Shown here: positions 1 through 9,766 of the stretch, one piece after another
How the letters are laid out: every line of letters begins with the position of its first letter
Position numbering within the stretch: the first letter of the stretch is position 1
NCBI RefSeq assembly: GCF_003286085.1
Contig: NW_020825327.1
Location: 682,001 to 746,000 of the forward strand
Direction of reading: 5' to 3'
Source: Drosophila persimilis
Taxonomy: Eukaryota; Arthropoda; Insecta; Diptera; Drosophilidae
DNA: 64,000 nt
The notes under the pieces: model-generated
What the model saw: only the letters and a program-made list of their open reading frames with translations
What the model was told of the DNA's origin: nothing
Database searches by the model: none
Made by a program: the position numbers and the translations under genes

Positions 1-240
1 TAATTCCTTTTCTATTGCTGATATATATTGCTGGATACGCGGCATCTATTGTTTTATGTTCAACTTCTAGCTTAGGGTGTTTGTTTACATTGCCGGCTAT
101 CGGCTACACGTGGTCCACTTCGAGCGTGAGATTGTTTATGGGGGTTCGAGGCTGAGGGTGTCGGATTGTTTATAGTATGTGGGTTCAGGGCAATAGACAT
201 AGATAAGGGTATGCGGAGCATGGACTATAGATATGTCACT
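1..240 (-). pseudogene. Errantivirus RNase H remnant plus truncated LTR (array unit 1)
   Basis: Read on the minus strand, roughly 1-60 matches the RNase H region seen again near 10620, 28035 and 35275. The rest is LTR-like sequence ending at 240, where AGTGACATATC follows a GGGGGAG purine tract. AGTGACAT is how LTRs of the 17.6/297 errantivirus group begin (known from the family), so 240 is taken as the LTR 5' end. The inner boundary between LTR and RNase H is not certain. The block is cut by the window start and has no open frame. Confidence 0.6.
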
Positions 241-267
241 CCCCCATCGTTAGATTTAAGTCTGTCC

Positions 268-778
268 TCAGGCGATTATCCTTGGATATAGCTCAGGTGC
301 ATCTAAAACTGTGCATGCTGGGGATTCCTCGTCTTCGTCTAAGGATATTTCTATGTGCGAGTCGGGTTTAGGCTTATTGCTTTTACTTAGATTAAACAAT
401 TTGTAGCTTAATCCTATTATGATTATGACAAATAGTGGTATTAAGCTTACATGTAATACATTATTTAATCGCGTATTTTCTATTAAGATTTCTTTGGTTT
501 GCAAATAAGACAGTGGTTTAATTTTTGTTACGTAAGTTTTGAGTTGGATATTAAGAATTCATTTAATTGTACACTGCAATTATGTATTTTTATTAATGCG
601 TTACATTCTACTTTTATTTCTTGGTTTAGGAAATCTTGGTTTAATATGGTTTTTGGTAATTTCCAAGTTAACAATATATTGGGTTCTATGAAACTTATTT
701 GAAAGTTTTGGTGTGCTTTCGTGTGTGGACATTTTGTTGCTAGTTGTTTGACTATTCCTGATATACATTCGTCATTTT
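268..778 (-). pseudogene. env: Errantivirus env, C-terminal part (unit 1)
   Basis: This is the membrane-anchoring end of a gypsy-type Env glycoprotein, coded on the minus strand. The open stretch 268-504 has a hydrophobic membrane segment (LHVSLIPLFVIIIIGLSYKL), then an acidic cytoplasmic tail with DEDEE and a terminal YPRI, which fits a YxxPhi sorting motif. The upstream part, 528-778, is a separate frame. Compared with the copies at 28581-28620 and 35824-35860, about 40 bp are missing near 532, which breaks the frame. The N-terminal half lies at 1867-2733, separated by a DINE-1/ISY repeat. It cannot make a whole Env. Confidence 0.75.
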
Positions 779-1866
779 TATACCCGATACTCAAAATGAG
801 TATTCGGGTATATTAGATTTGTGGTAAAAGTGGATGTGTGTAACGTCCAGAAGGAATCCTTTCCGACCCCATAAAGTATATATATTCTTGATCAGCATCA
901 ATAGCCGAGTCGATTGAGCCTTGTCTGTCTGTCCGTCCGTCCGTCTGTCCGTCCCCTTCAGCGCCTCGTGCTCAAAGACTATAAGAGCTAGAGCAACGAT
1001 GTTTTGGATCCAGACTTCTGTGATATGGCACTGCAACAAAAATATTTCAAAACTTCGCCCCGCCCACTACCGCCCCCACAAATGACGAAAATCTGTGGCA
1101 TCCATAAATTCAAAGATACGAAAAAACAGAAAACGCTGAATCGTAGAGGATAACTATATCTTCTAGAGTGCAAAATCTGAACCAGATCGTATAATTATTA
1201 TAGCCAGCATCAAGAAAACAATTTCATTCTTTCTCGCTCTGTCTCTCTCTAACACACAGGTTTCATGGTCGGTTTTGCCAATTGCAAAATATGAGTTCAA
1301 GGATCTCAGAACCTATAAGAGCCAGAGCAACCAAATTTGGTATCCACACTCCTGTGATATCGGACCTTGACCGCACCTTTCGCCGCACCCCCTTCCGCCC
1401 CCGCAAAGGACGAAAATCTGGGGCAACCACAAATCTCAGAGACTATTAAGGCTAGAGTAACCAAATTTGGTACACACACTCCTTTTAGATCTCACTATAA
1501 AATGTACATCTCGAAATTTCGCCCCACCCCCTTCCGCCCCCACAAAAAACGAAAATCTGTTGCATCCACAATATGGCAGATTCGAGAAAACTAAAAACGC
1601 ACAATCATAGAGAATGACCATATATATCCGGTTGCGGAATCTGGATCAGATCGGATAATTTTTATAGCCAAAAGCAACAAATCAATTTGCACTGGCTACG
1701 CAGCGCCCGACTTCACGCTCAGACTGATTTTCTGTCTCTCTCGCACGCACTCTTTGTCGTGTCGTTCAATATGAGCGGCGTCTGCCGGAGGAGAGCCATA
1801 CTGACTAAGTATCGGGTATAAATGTAGAGTTGCGGTGTACGCAGCAACTTACAACGTTTCCCCTCG
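779..1866. repeat. DINE-1/ISY-like Helitron-related repeat, copy a (inside env)
   Basis: The repeat starts TATACCCGATACTC and holds the DINE-1/INE-1 signature TTCCGACCCCATAAAG, TATATATTCTTGATCAGCAT and a (GTCC)n run. It then has three blocks of the form TTCGCC-CACCCCCTTCCGCC-CCC, and ends ...CAACGTTTCCCCTCG. It has no coding capacity; small open frames across the C-rich blocks recur only because the repeat recurs. It splits env into 268-778 and 1867-2733. Length is about 1.09 kb, much longer than the roughly 0.6-kb D. melanogaster INE-1. A CTGTCTCTCTCGC tract lies at 1732-1744. The family call is from memory of the consensus. Confidence 0.75.
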
Positions 1867-2733
1867 TTTATCTTTCGTTTTGATTATTTCTCATATACCT
1901 CGTTTTCTAGAACGTAATAATTGTTTTGCGTTAGGTCAGTGAGAACGTTATTGTCTTCATCTGGATATGGGACAATTTTAAGTATAGTATAGGAATCTTT
2001 CTGATCTCTCGTGGGATGTTGGAAATTATTAGTATTTCGTTAGTGTCTGTAGATTGTGTATTTCAACCAGGTAGATGTTTTGATATTTAATAATTTCTCT
2101 GAATCGATGTGTTTCAGGTAATCCTGCCTTAATAATTTTGGATTAAAAATCCCTAATCTGGTTAGCTGCATGCCTAATTCAATATCCTCTATGTATTCCG
2201 TAATGTGTTGAAGGTTAAATATTAATATTTCTAGTTGCTTATTTCTATCATTATCCTTGTTTAAATTATTGACAACTTCTATGCCAGAATTTACTGCTTG
2301 AATTACTAAGTTTAATTCGTTAGCTTGAAGACTGTGGCTAGCCAGATTGTCTATTTTCCCGTCTAATTCGACTTTATCATCTTCATCTAACGTTCCAAAT
2401 AGATATTTATATATTGTGCCTACTGCATTTATAAGGAATCTTTTGTTTCTTTTGGCTATTTTTATGCCGTTGAATTCACGTTGCAATTTCTCGACTAAAT
2501 ATTGAACTTGGATTTCGTTATTAAATTGGGTTGCCTGTTCTAGTAAACTCTGATATGTTTCATCTGTTCTTGTTATATTAATTGTTAAATAATGATATTC
2601 ATAATTAATGGGTATGTTAATGGTATTTTTTTAGAATATGAGATATGCATTCCTTGAGTTGATGGGATCTATCTCTATATTCTGTCCGGTAGACTGTAGG
2701 ACGGTGAACATTAGGAAGATTATAATCTTAATC
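1867..2733 (-). pseudogene. env: Errantivirus env, N-terminal part (unit 1)
   Basis: Coded on the minus strand, from a signal-peptide-like start near 2733 to the DINE-1/ISY insertion at 1867. The open part 2040-2486 contains a furin-type RNKR followed by a hydrophobic stretch and FGTLDEDD, the cleavage and fusion-peptide region typical of errantiviral Env. Coding similarity continues past the stop at 2040 in other frames (PDEDNN..., YYVLENEVYE), so at least one more frameshift exists. BEL-A is inserted at the start codon of this gene. Confidence 0.7.
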
Positions 2734-2738
2734 ATGTT
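2734..2738. repeat. Target-site duplication of BEL-A (left copy, ATGTT)
   Basis: ATGTT lies directly before the TG of the left BEL-A LTR and again directly after the CA of the right LTR at 9119-9123. The uninterrupted site, CATGTTGTAG, is seen once per unit at 38040, 42657 and 47140. A 5-bp duplication is usual for BEL/Pao insertions. Confidence 0.9.
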
Positions 2739-3132
2739 TGTTTGAGATGCCAAGCTTTTTTGGCACCTATGTATTTCAAAATAAAAAGAGATTTTGGGTT
2801 AAACTTTATAATTCGTATTTAATCTTGGTGGCTTAGCGGAAGCCGATTGCTTGCTATTGCCAGATGAACTTTATGCGAGATCGATATGCAACCAATGCGC
2901 AGAGGGGTTAGCATAGAACTAAACTATAGACGACGGCGTTAGATCAAAGTGACTGCCGAAGTGGCGGCAGCAGATCAAAGTAATTGCCGAAGTGGCGGCG
3001 GCAGAGAGCCCCTTTAGCGGGAGAGCGCAGCAGCTCTGCAGAACGTCAACGTCTTACAACATAGGCGGCTCTCTCTGCTCATACAATAATAATGTTAAAG
3101 TTACGGTTATTCCTCAGCGGCTGGCCCGAACA
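2739..3132 (-). repeat. BEL-A 3' LTR
   Basis: Begins TGTTTGAGATGCC and ends GGCCCGAACA in plus-strand reading. It matches 8725-9118 over 394 bp except at two bases. The pol frame runs about 25 bp into it (to 3107). On the minus strand it is preceded by the purine-rich GGAGGGAGTA at about 3133-3142, a likely polypurine tract. Confidence 0.92.
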
Positions 3133-5128
3133 TACTCCCTCCGTTGGGAGCTAGTCTCTCAACAGATTCCATAAGGGGCAGCAAACATAGCCGAGTGACG
3201 GCCCTCCTGATGTTTCCTGAGGATGTCTTCAGGTCAGCGATGCGACACACTCCGTCCTTGCCCAAAACGACATCGACCACTCTAGCCAGTGGCCAACGCA
3301 TTGGAGGAAGATTTTCGTCCTTCACCAGAACGAGGTCGTTCTTGCAGATGTCTTGCGCGGGGGTACGCCACTTCGCGCGCTCTTGCAAAAGAGTGAGATA
3401 CTCTTCGCGCCAACGGCTCCAAAATATTTGTTGTAGTTGGGTGACCCGCTGCCAGCCATCCAGACGATTGTAGTTCAGCTTCGTTAGGTCAGGCTCGAGG
3501 ATTTGCTCATGGGGGCCGCCTAAAAGCAGATGAGCAGGAGTCAAAACGTCTAAATCATCAGGATTTTCTGAAAGCGAGAGCAAAGGGCGAGAGTTAACAA
3601 TTGCAGTGATCTGACAGATCAGAGTGCGCAGCTCGTCGAAGCTAAGCACAGATGGTCCAACTGAGCGGTACAGGTGATATTTTGCGGTCTTCACGGCCGC
3701 TTCCCACAACCCGCCAAAATGCGGAGAGCGAGGTGGGATGAAACGCCAGTCGATCGAGTCAGCCAAGCAGGATTCGTGGACCTCCTTCATATGCGGTTCG
3801 CTAAGACAAAGCTTCTTTAGCTCCAGAAGCTCGTTCTTGGCCCCAACGAAGTTTGTCGCTTTGTCCGACCAAATTTGACTTGGCCTTCCTCGAGTGGAAG
3901 TAAAACGCTTTAGTGCGCCTAGAAACGATGCAGTGGTCAAATCCTTTACGAGCTCCATGTGTATAGCCTTAGAAGTGAAGCAGATGAATACGCTAATGTA
4001 GCACTTGATCGGAGGCCTTGTGCGGATTTCTGATCGGTAGAAAAAAGGTCCACAGTAATCTACTCCAGTGACTTCAAAAGCTCGAGATCCTTCCAAACGT
4101 TCCTTAGGTAGGTCTCCCATGATGTGTTCGACCATGCGCGGCCTAGTCCTGAAGCATCTCACACATCTGCTGACGACCCTTGACACTGCCTTAACACCTC
4201 CAATGGGCCAATATTCCAGCCGAATTTTGGATAGCAAGGCGCGAGGTCCGGCATGGAGGTTTCTTTCATGATAATATCTTATCAGCGCAAAGGTAATGGA
4301 ATGTCCCTTTGGCAGAATGAGCGGGTGCTGAGCGTCAAATCCTAGCGATGAGTTGCCAAGACGACCTCCAACTCTAAGTAGTCCAGAATGATCGATGAAC
4401 GGGTTGAGCGAACTAATAGAACTGGATTTAATGACTTGACCATTGCGCCGAATCTCCTTTATGTCCATCCACAAATTTGCCAGCTGAATGTGTCGAATTA
4501 GAAGATGCGTTCCTTGCCGAATATCAGAAACGGTGAGTCCTGGATGCCTAAGACGATGTATAAATTTATGCATGTAGGCGAATGTGCGCTGCATGCGAAA
4601 GAATGAATTCGCAAATTTGCATCCGGACGTGAGATCGGCATGTGGAGACGTGATTAGCAATCCTCTCTTGCGAAGCTCCAAAGTTGCTATGTTGTTAGTA
4701 GGAGATACAGGCCACTTATCCTTGGAGCATAGCAAAAAGGATGGGCCGTGAAACCATAGCTCTGACTGGATAAGATGGTTGGGAAGCGAGCCTCTCGAGA
4801 GAATATCAGCAGGTTTTAAAGATGTGGGAACATAGCGCCATTCCATGTCTGCCGTCAACTCCTGAATTGATGCCACTCGATTTGCCACGAAAACTTGAAA
4901 TTTAGCTGGCTCGTCCCTAATCCAAGATAATGCTGTTGACGAATCCGACCAGCAATAGAACCGACCTGTAAAGATTCCCATGTCCTTTACATTCTGCATG
5001 ATTTTTGCAAGCAAATGGGCTCCACTTAATTCCAGCTTTGGAATCGATATAGTCTTTAGCGGCGCCACTCGCGACTTTGAGCACAAAACGTGGCTCGAAG
5101 ACTGGGCTTCCCTGGACACGACATACAC
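3107..5128 (-). CDS. pol: BEL-A pol: RNase H and integrase
   Basis: Minus-strand open frame of 673 codons holding the C-terminal half of pol. Residues about 1-115 are RNase H-like (SRVAPLKT, WSDSSTALSWI, ADILSRG). Residues about 285-335 form the H-H-C-C zinc domain (YHERNLHAG ... CVRCF). The DDE core follows, with GVDYCGPF, WSDKATNFVGA and GLWEAAVK supplying D, D and E. It is out of frame with the upstream RT segment (5056-5682) because about one base is missing near 5148, inside the conserved DAS-x-x-x-YGA motif. It ends inside the 3' LTR, as some BEL pol genes do. Confidence 0.88.
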   Translation of the reverse strand: MYVVSREAQSSSHVLCSKSRVAPLKTISIPKLELSGAHLLAKIMQNVKDMGIFTGRFYCWSDSSTALSWIRDEPAKFQVFVANRVASIQELTADMEWRYVPTSLKPADILSRGSLPNHLIQSELWFHGPSFLLCSKDKWPVSPTNNIATLELRKRGLLITSPHADLTSGCKFANSFFRMQRTFAYMHKFIHRLRHPGLTVSDIRQGTHLLIRHIQLANLWMDIKEIRRNGQVIKSSSISSLNPFIDHSGLLRVGGRLGNSSLGFDAQHPLILPKGHSITFALIRYYHERNLHAGPRALLSKIRLEYWPIGGVKAVSRVVSRCVRCFRTRPRMVEHIMGDLPKERLEGSRAFEVTGVDYCGPFFYRSEIRTRPPIKCYISVFICFTSKAIHMELVKDLTTASFLGALKRFTSTRGRPSQIWSDKATNFVGAKNELLELKKLCLSEPHMKEVHESCLADSIDWRFIPPRSPHFGGLWEAAVKTAKYHLYRSVGPSVLSFDELRTLICQITAIVNSRPLLSLSENPDDLDVLTPAHLLLGGPHEQILEPDLTKLNYNRLDGWQRVTQLQQIFWSRWREEYLTLLQERAKWRTPAQDICKNDLVLVKDENLPPMRWPLARVVDVVLGKDGVCRIADLKTSSGNIRRAVTRLCLLPLMESVERLAPNGGSMFGPAAEE

Positions 5129-5682
5129 GCAAGCGCCATATGCTCTAAGCTGGCATCACAGAATCCGTGAACTTCTGTAGCCACACTAGAACGAAGAACC
5201 AAGCGAGGAAATGAGATCCGAGAAATGCTTGCCAAACTATTTCTCAAGTCCATCCAATTTGAATGCAACGCTGAGGGTAGGCTTTCATCCCAATCCAAGT
5301 TTTCTCTCCAAAGCTGCTGAAGGAAGATTTTGCACCTGACAATGACTGGATTTATCAATCCAAGAGGGTCGTAGAACCGCGCAATCGTAGATAAAACCGA
5401 CCGCTTTGATGGCTTTGAGGTTGTGTCCAGTGCGGACAAGGCAAAAAGCAGCTGATCCGAAGCAGGGTCCCACGCTAAGCCGAGAGTTTTGGCTATGTCG
5501 CTTCCATCATTAAACTTTAGGAACTTCTCTATGTCATCTTCAGGGGTTCCCTCAAGTACTTCCTGGTGACTGGAGCACCATTTCCTAAGTCTAAAGTTAC
5601 CACGGGACAGTAAAGCTGATGTTTGGTGAATCTTTTCCATGACCTGTGCGACCGAATTACCGCCCGAAATAAGGTCATCCAC
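5056..5682 (-). pseudogene. pol: BEL-A pol: RT palm end and connection (YVDD half)
   Basis: This minus-strand frame starts at the catalytic YVDD (residues VDDLISGG) and continues through the Pao connection domain (TLGLAWDP, FYDPLGLINP, LDWDESLP, GFCDAS). It is in the same frame as 5689-6993 but separated from it by an in-frame TAG. Past about 5148 the frame is wrong, and the true sequence continues in 3107-5128. It would be a slice of polyprotein, not a gene with its own start. Confidence 0.85.
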
Positions 5683-5688
5683 GTAAAA

Positions 5689-6993
5689 CTACTGCCGCAG
5701 AGCAGCTGAGCCAAGAGGGTAGGATTCACCCTCGTCGATGGCCAGCTGGTGCATTGCGCGGACCGCTAGAAATGATGCAGCCCTCGTCCCGTATGTGACG
5801 GTGTCTAATGTGTAGACTTGAACCTCGGACTCGATGGAATCTCGCCATAGGATGCATTGATACAAATTGTCGGGTGGAGACACTCGTACGCAGCGGTACA
5901 TTTTACAAATGTCCCCAGTGAGAGCGACTGGATATGTTCGAAAGCGAATCAATATGTTGAACAATGCAGGCTGAATAACAGGGCCTGTCATCATCACATC
6001 ATTTAGAGAATATCCAGTTGATGTAGCTGCGGATCCATCGAAAACGACACGGAGTTTTGTCGTCGTACTGTCCTCCTTTAGGACACAGTGATGAGGCAAG
6101 AAATATTTGCAGAGGCTACGGGAATCAGGGTTGACTTGGTGCATATGATGCAAATCAATGTACTCCCTCATAAGGGCGGAATACCGCTCCTTGAGTGTAG
6201 GATTACGCTCCAGTTTTCGCTCCAGACTGATGAACCGTCGATAAGCCTGAGCATAAGATTCTCCTAAACGATCAGTATTGTTATTTAGCGGCAGACGAAC
6301 TGCATACTCCCCGGATGGCAACCGTGAGAGGTGGCTTACGAAATGTGCTTCACAATCGTCTTCTTCTTTGGTATTCAACCCAACCTCCACACAATTCTCG
6401 ACTTCCCAAAACATACGAAGAGTTTTATCCAACCTTGCTTCCATCTCAGCTATCGAATCTGGACAATTGTGCGTGGCCAAAAGCGCCGAGCTTGATACCT
6501 TCTGCCCACCACCAGATACGATCCACCCAAGCCGGGTCTTCTGCAGAAGAGGCAGTCCATCGGTGAGTTTGATTTGCCCTACGCAGAGGAGATCATAAAA
6601 AACGCTCGCACCAATGAGAAGATCAACCCGTTGAGGATTGAAAAATGCAGGATCAGCGAGCTGAATGTTAGATGGAATACGCCAATCGGATACATTTACT
6701 GCCATACTTGGTTGAGAATCGGTAATCGTGGGGGCGATGAGAGCAGTAAGCGTAGTTGTGTAAGCAGAGGTGCGAGAATGCATACAAATGCTTATGGTGG
6801 ATCCCTCAGTAGAAACGCTGGTATCGCCCAGCCCAGACACAAGTGCAGACGATTGAGTTCTCCTAAGCTGAAGCTGCTGGGCGAACCTGGATGTGACGAG
6901 ATGCAGCTGCGATCCTGAATCTAAGATGGCACGACAAGGAACTAAAACGCCAGACCGATTCTTCACGAGAACCACGGCTGTAGCCAGAAGCAC
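5689..6993 (-). CDS. pol: BEL-A pol: aspartic protease and N-terminal RT
   Basis: The frame is open from at least 6993, probably from about 7060. Residues about 15-35 carry the protease motif ILDSGS. The RT follows, with YFLPHHCVLKED, LRVVFDGSA and LTGDICKMYRCV (motif A). It stops at a TAG at 5689-5691, two codons before the FYVDD catalytic motif, so the catalytic aspartates are cut off. Relative to gag it lies in the -1 frame. That could be programmed, but the B1 copy of the other BEL family reads gag into protease without a shift, so an indel near 7060 is equally possible. Confidence 0.85.
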   Translation of the reverse strand: MLLATAVVLVKNRSGVLVPCRAILDSGSQLHLVTSRFAQQLQLRRTQSSALVSGLGDTSVSTEGSTISICMHSRTSAYTTTLTALIAPTITDSQPSMAVNVSDWRIPSNIQLADPAFFNPQRVDLLIGASVFYDLLCVGQIKLTDGLPLLQKTRLGWIVSGGGQKVSSSALLATHNCPDSIAEMEARLDKTLRMFWEVENCVEVGLNTKEEDDCEAHFVSHLSRLPSGEYAVRLPLNNNTDRLGESYAQAYRRFISLERKLERNPTLKERYSALMREYIDLHHMHQVNPDSRSLCKYFLPHHCVLKEDSTTTKLRVVFDGSAATSTGYSLNDVMMTGPVIQPALFNILIRFRTYPVALTGDICKMYRCVRVSPPDNLYQCILWRDSIESEVQVYTLDTVTYGTRAASFLAVRAMHQLAIDEGESYPLGSAALRQ

Positions 6994-8387
6994 GACATCA
7001 GAGTGAAGACCTTGGGCAGCAAGAGAGGTAGACGAAGGTAGAGACGAGCAGAATTTTGAGCAACGGAAAGAGTGTCCGGTTGAACGGCCAGATCGGGAGG
7101 AGTAATACCTGGGCAGCCTTGTGTTGTGGGCTGCATACTAACGAAGTGCAACAAACTATGATGCCTACCGCCGCATACTCGACATTTTCCACTATTGCAT
7201 GCGCGGGTCCGGTGCCCCGGTTTTAGGCAATTGAAGCATAGGGAAAGCTTCTTCACTTCTTTGTGGCGCAGCAACGGTGAGAGATTTTCGAATATCTTGC
7301 ACGAGTATATTCCATGGCCCGCTGAGTGGCAAAAGACGCATACAGACGGGTCGGCGGAAGAGTTGGAAGCTACAAACGTTTTCTTAACATGCGTATAGGA
7401 ATGGTTTTTTCCCACCTGATCGCTACTAGCGTGTGTCGCTGTAGCATATTCCAATCGCTCCATTTTCTGGCAGCGTTGCTGCAATAATTCGAAGAAATCC
7501 TCTGCGGTAGGTATAGCATCCGACGATGTGTGCTCCTCCCATTTGGTTTGCGTCTTCGAATCCAACTTCTGCAGCAGCATGTTGATAACCATGAATCCCG
7601 AAATCTCCTCAGCAGTTCCCAATGTCTGCAACGCTCGCATGTGTAAATTGACTGCATCCGAAAACTCCCGAAGCCTTTTAGCAGAAGGCGAGTCTACCCT
7701 CTTTAGCCCAAGAATCTTCTTGATGTGTGCCTGGAAAACAAGTCTTTTGTTATTAAAGCGTTTATTAAGTATATCCAGAGCCGCACGATAATTGGCACTG
7801 GAGAGCTCCAACGATCGAGCCGAATCCAAAGCCGCATCAGCGAGGCAAGAGCGAAGGTGCTGGAATTTCTCGATGTCACTGAGATCCGCATCCGCTTCAA
7901 TCACCGATTTGAACATTGCCATAAAATCCGAGAACTCGACGTATCCACCAGAAAACTTCGGCACCTTCAGCTCAGGAAGTCGCTGCTTGTGAGCCATGAT
8001 GATGGTACTATGTCCGGAATGGCTTGGCAGAGTCGTAGAATTGGCAGCGGCGTGTGACTGGCTTACTTCAACAGCAGCCAGCAACTCAGCTTTCAACGAT
8101 ATGAAAAGAGTATCGAAGATTTCGCGCAGCTCACTCCCAATCTCGTTTTGATCGAGAGCCTCCAACTCATTATGGGCTTTATTAAATTCCGCTCGAATTT
8201 CTGCCAACATATCAAGGCGCACCTCGACTTCCGCGGCGGTCAGCTTGTCGATTTTATTCCCCGCGAAGGATTCGCCAAGCCTGTGCAATCGATCATATAA
8301 TGACTGACTTTTACGTTTATACAGACTCAGTCTGGAATCAGCCACCACAATATTTCCGCCCGCGCCTGTATTTGGATCGTTGTTCAT
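6963..8387 (-). CDS. gag: BEL-A gag
   Basis: Structural Gag of a BEL/Pao element. I start it at the ATG at 8387 (MNNDPNTGAGG); the frame is open further upstream, but only into untranslated leader. An N-terminal helical region is followed by a capsid-like section (LPELKVPKFSGGYVEFSDF, about residues 140-290). The zinc-binding end has CVFCHSAGHGIYSC, CFNCLKPGHRTRAC and CRVCGGRHH. The last ~25 residues are a frame that runs over the start of protease and does not look like Gag. The product would bind element RNA and form particles. Confidence 0.88.
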   Translation of the reverse strand: MNNDPNTGAGGNIVVADSRLSLYKRKSQSLYDRLHRLGESFAGNKIDKLTAAEVEVRLDMLAEIRAEFNKAHNELEALDQNEIGSELREIFDTLFISLKAELLAAVEVSQSHAAANSTTLPSHSGHSTIIMAHKQRLPELKVPKFSGGYVEFSDFMAMFKSVIEADADLSDIEKFQHLRSCLADAALDSARSLELSSANYRAALDILNKRFNNKRLVFQAHIKKILGLKRVDSPSAKRLREFSDAVNLHMRALQTLGTAEEISGFMVINMLLQKLDSKTQTKWEEHTSSDAIPTAEDFFELLQQRCQKMERLEYATATHASSDQVGKNHSYTHVKKTFVASNSSADPSVCVFCHSAGHGIYSCKIFENLSPLLRHKEVKKLSLCFNCLKPGHRTRACNSGKCRVCGGRHHSLLHFVSMQPTTQGCPGITPPDLAVQPDTLSVAQNSARLYLRLPLLLPKVFTLMSCFWLQPWFS

Positions 8388-8724
8388 GTTAACCGTTGTG
8401 CAATCGACACAACAACGGAAAATGAAATACCGCTTAAGCGACGATGTATAGACGCGAGAGCGAGAATGCAAGACACGAAAAGTCAAGAACCGCGGCTGCA
8501 GCTGCGCAGAGAATGAGAGATTCGACGCTTAAAGTACCGGAATTTGTCTATAAATATTCCAGCCGCACTCTCACTGAATTTGCACTTTAAACTGTTTTTC
8601 AACGTGCACCCAAATGTATTTGTTGGTAGTTAAACCACCCAACAACAAAATATTCTATAATTAATAAGTGTTTTAACGGAACGCGATTAAGCAATGGTTT
8701 TATATCACGTCGGGGGGTCACCAA
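8388..8724 (-). other. BEL-A leader and primer-binding site
   Basis: Untranslated 5' leader between the 5' LTR and gag. Directly inside the LTR the minus strand reads TTGGTGACCCCCCGACGTG (8706-8724), in the position of a primer-binding site. I could not assign the tRNA. No gene is visible in the rest. Confidence 0.6.
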
Positions 8725-9118
8725 TGTTTGAGATGCCAAGCTTTTTTGGCACCTATGTATTTCAAAATAAAAAGAGATTTTGGGTTAAACTTTATAATTC
8801 GTATTTAATCTTGGTGGCTTAGCGGAAGCCGATTGCTTGCTATTGCCAGATGAACTTTATGCGAGATCGATATGCAACCAATGCGCAGAGGGGTTAGCAT
8901 AGAACTAAACTATAGACGACGGCGTTAGATCAAAGTGACTGCCGAAGTGGCGGCAGCAGATCAAAGTAATTGCCGAAGTGGCGGCGGCAGAGAGCCCCTT
9001 TAGCGGGAGAGCGCAGCAGCTCTGCAGAACGTCAACGTCTTACAACATAGGCGGCTCTCTCTGCTCATACAATAATAATGTTAAAGTTACGGTGTTTCCT
9101 CAGCGGCTGGCCCGAACA
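8725..9118 (-). repeat. BEL-A 5' LTR
   Basis: 394-bp partner of 2739-3132, bounded by TG and CA and followed by the ATGTT target duplication at 9119-9123. It would carry the promoter for minus-strand transcription. It contains two near-identical AAGTGGCGGC-bearing segments in tandem at about 8930-8990. Confidence 0.92.
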
Positions 9119-9123
9119 ATGTT

Positions 9124-9645
9124 GTAGCTCCAGATTCCCAGTGATCTCTTCGGGTACTTTGCAATTATCATATTTACTTTTATTAGATTTTTTCTTTTGA
9201 GTTTAATTTTATACTGGGTGATTTTCCTCCCTCTATTTTTCTCTTCAAAGTGCTTTTCGTCTACCTGCCTAATTTCCCCTGTTCTTTTGAACGAATTGGC
9301 TATTTTTGTTTTAACTAGGGGTGCACTCTTGTAGCGTGTGTCTACTTCAAAGTCGATTCTATCGTTATTCAAATGATTGATCTTCCTAACTTTATTCAGT
9401 TGGGTGTTATAATCTGGTAGTCCGGCGTACAGGAAGATATTATGAACCGTTTTATGGTTATAAATGTATAGAATTAACTCAAATTTTGTGAGCTTGTTCT
9501 CTATGTTATCCTCGCTTGAAATAATTCTTAATTTTTCATTGATCGTTTTATGTAGCCGTTCTACATCAGAAACTCCGTTTTTACTGGTAGTGATTTCGAT
9601 TTTCACATTTTCCGCATTCAACCATTCTTGCAATGCTGCGCACAT
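9124..9645 (-). pseudogene. pol: Errantivirus pol, integrase C-terminal part (unit 1)
   Basis: Minus-strand frame matching the C-terminal half of the integrase copies at 38050-38560, 42667-43180 and 47150-47660 (WLNAENVKIEITTSKNG, DVERLHKTINEKL with the catalytic E, then a basic tail). Its visible stop at 9100 lies inside the BEL-A LTR, so the real 3' end was removed by that insertion and continues at 2733. It is out of frame with 9767-10546. Confidence 0.82.
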
Positions 9646-9766
9646 AAAGGCTGAATCTTTTTCGGCTTTAATTCCCTGTGGCTTGCCGATTTCGTTAAAG
9701 ACTTTTATGATGGCTCTCTTAGTTTCTAACCAGTCACGACTCTTAACTTCTACAAGGGTAGCGAAT

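Larger units (their letters stand above)
2739..9118 (-). mobile_element. BEL/Pao LTR retrotransposon BEL-A, nearly full length
   Basis: 6.38-kb element with two 394-bp LTRs (TGTTTGAG...GCCCGAACA), a 5-bp ATGTT target duplication and minus-strand gag-pro-RT-RNase H-integrase in BEL/Pao order. There is no env. The two LTRs differ only at about 2 positions near 3116/9102, so insertion was recent. Even so, gag-pol carries at least two frameshifts and one stop, so this copy could not make a complete polyprotein. It sits in the errantivirus of unit 1, between pol (9124-10546) and env (1867-2733). Confidence 0.92.

Noticed and set aside
1367..1594. Recurring ~75-codon proline-rich plus-strand frame (also near 36672, 40562, 41295, 45773)
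   Set aside because: It lies within the C-rich blocks of the DINE-1/ISY repeat and recurs only with the repeat; the frame varies between copies.
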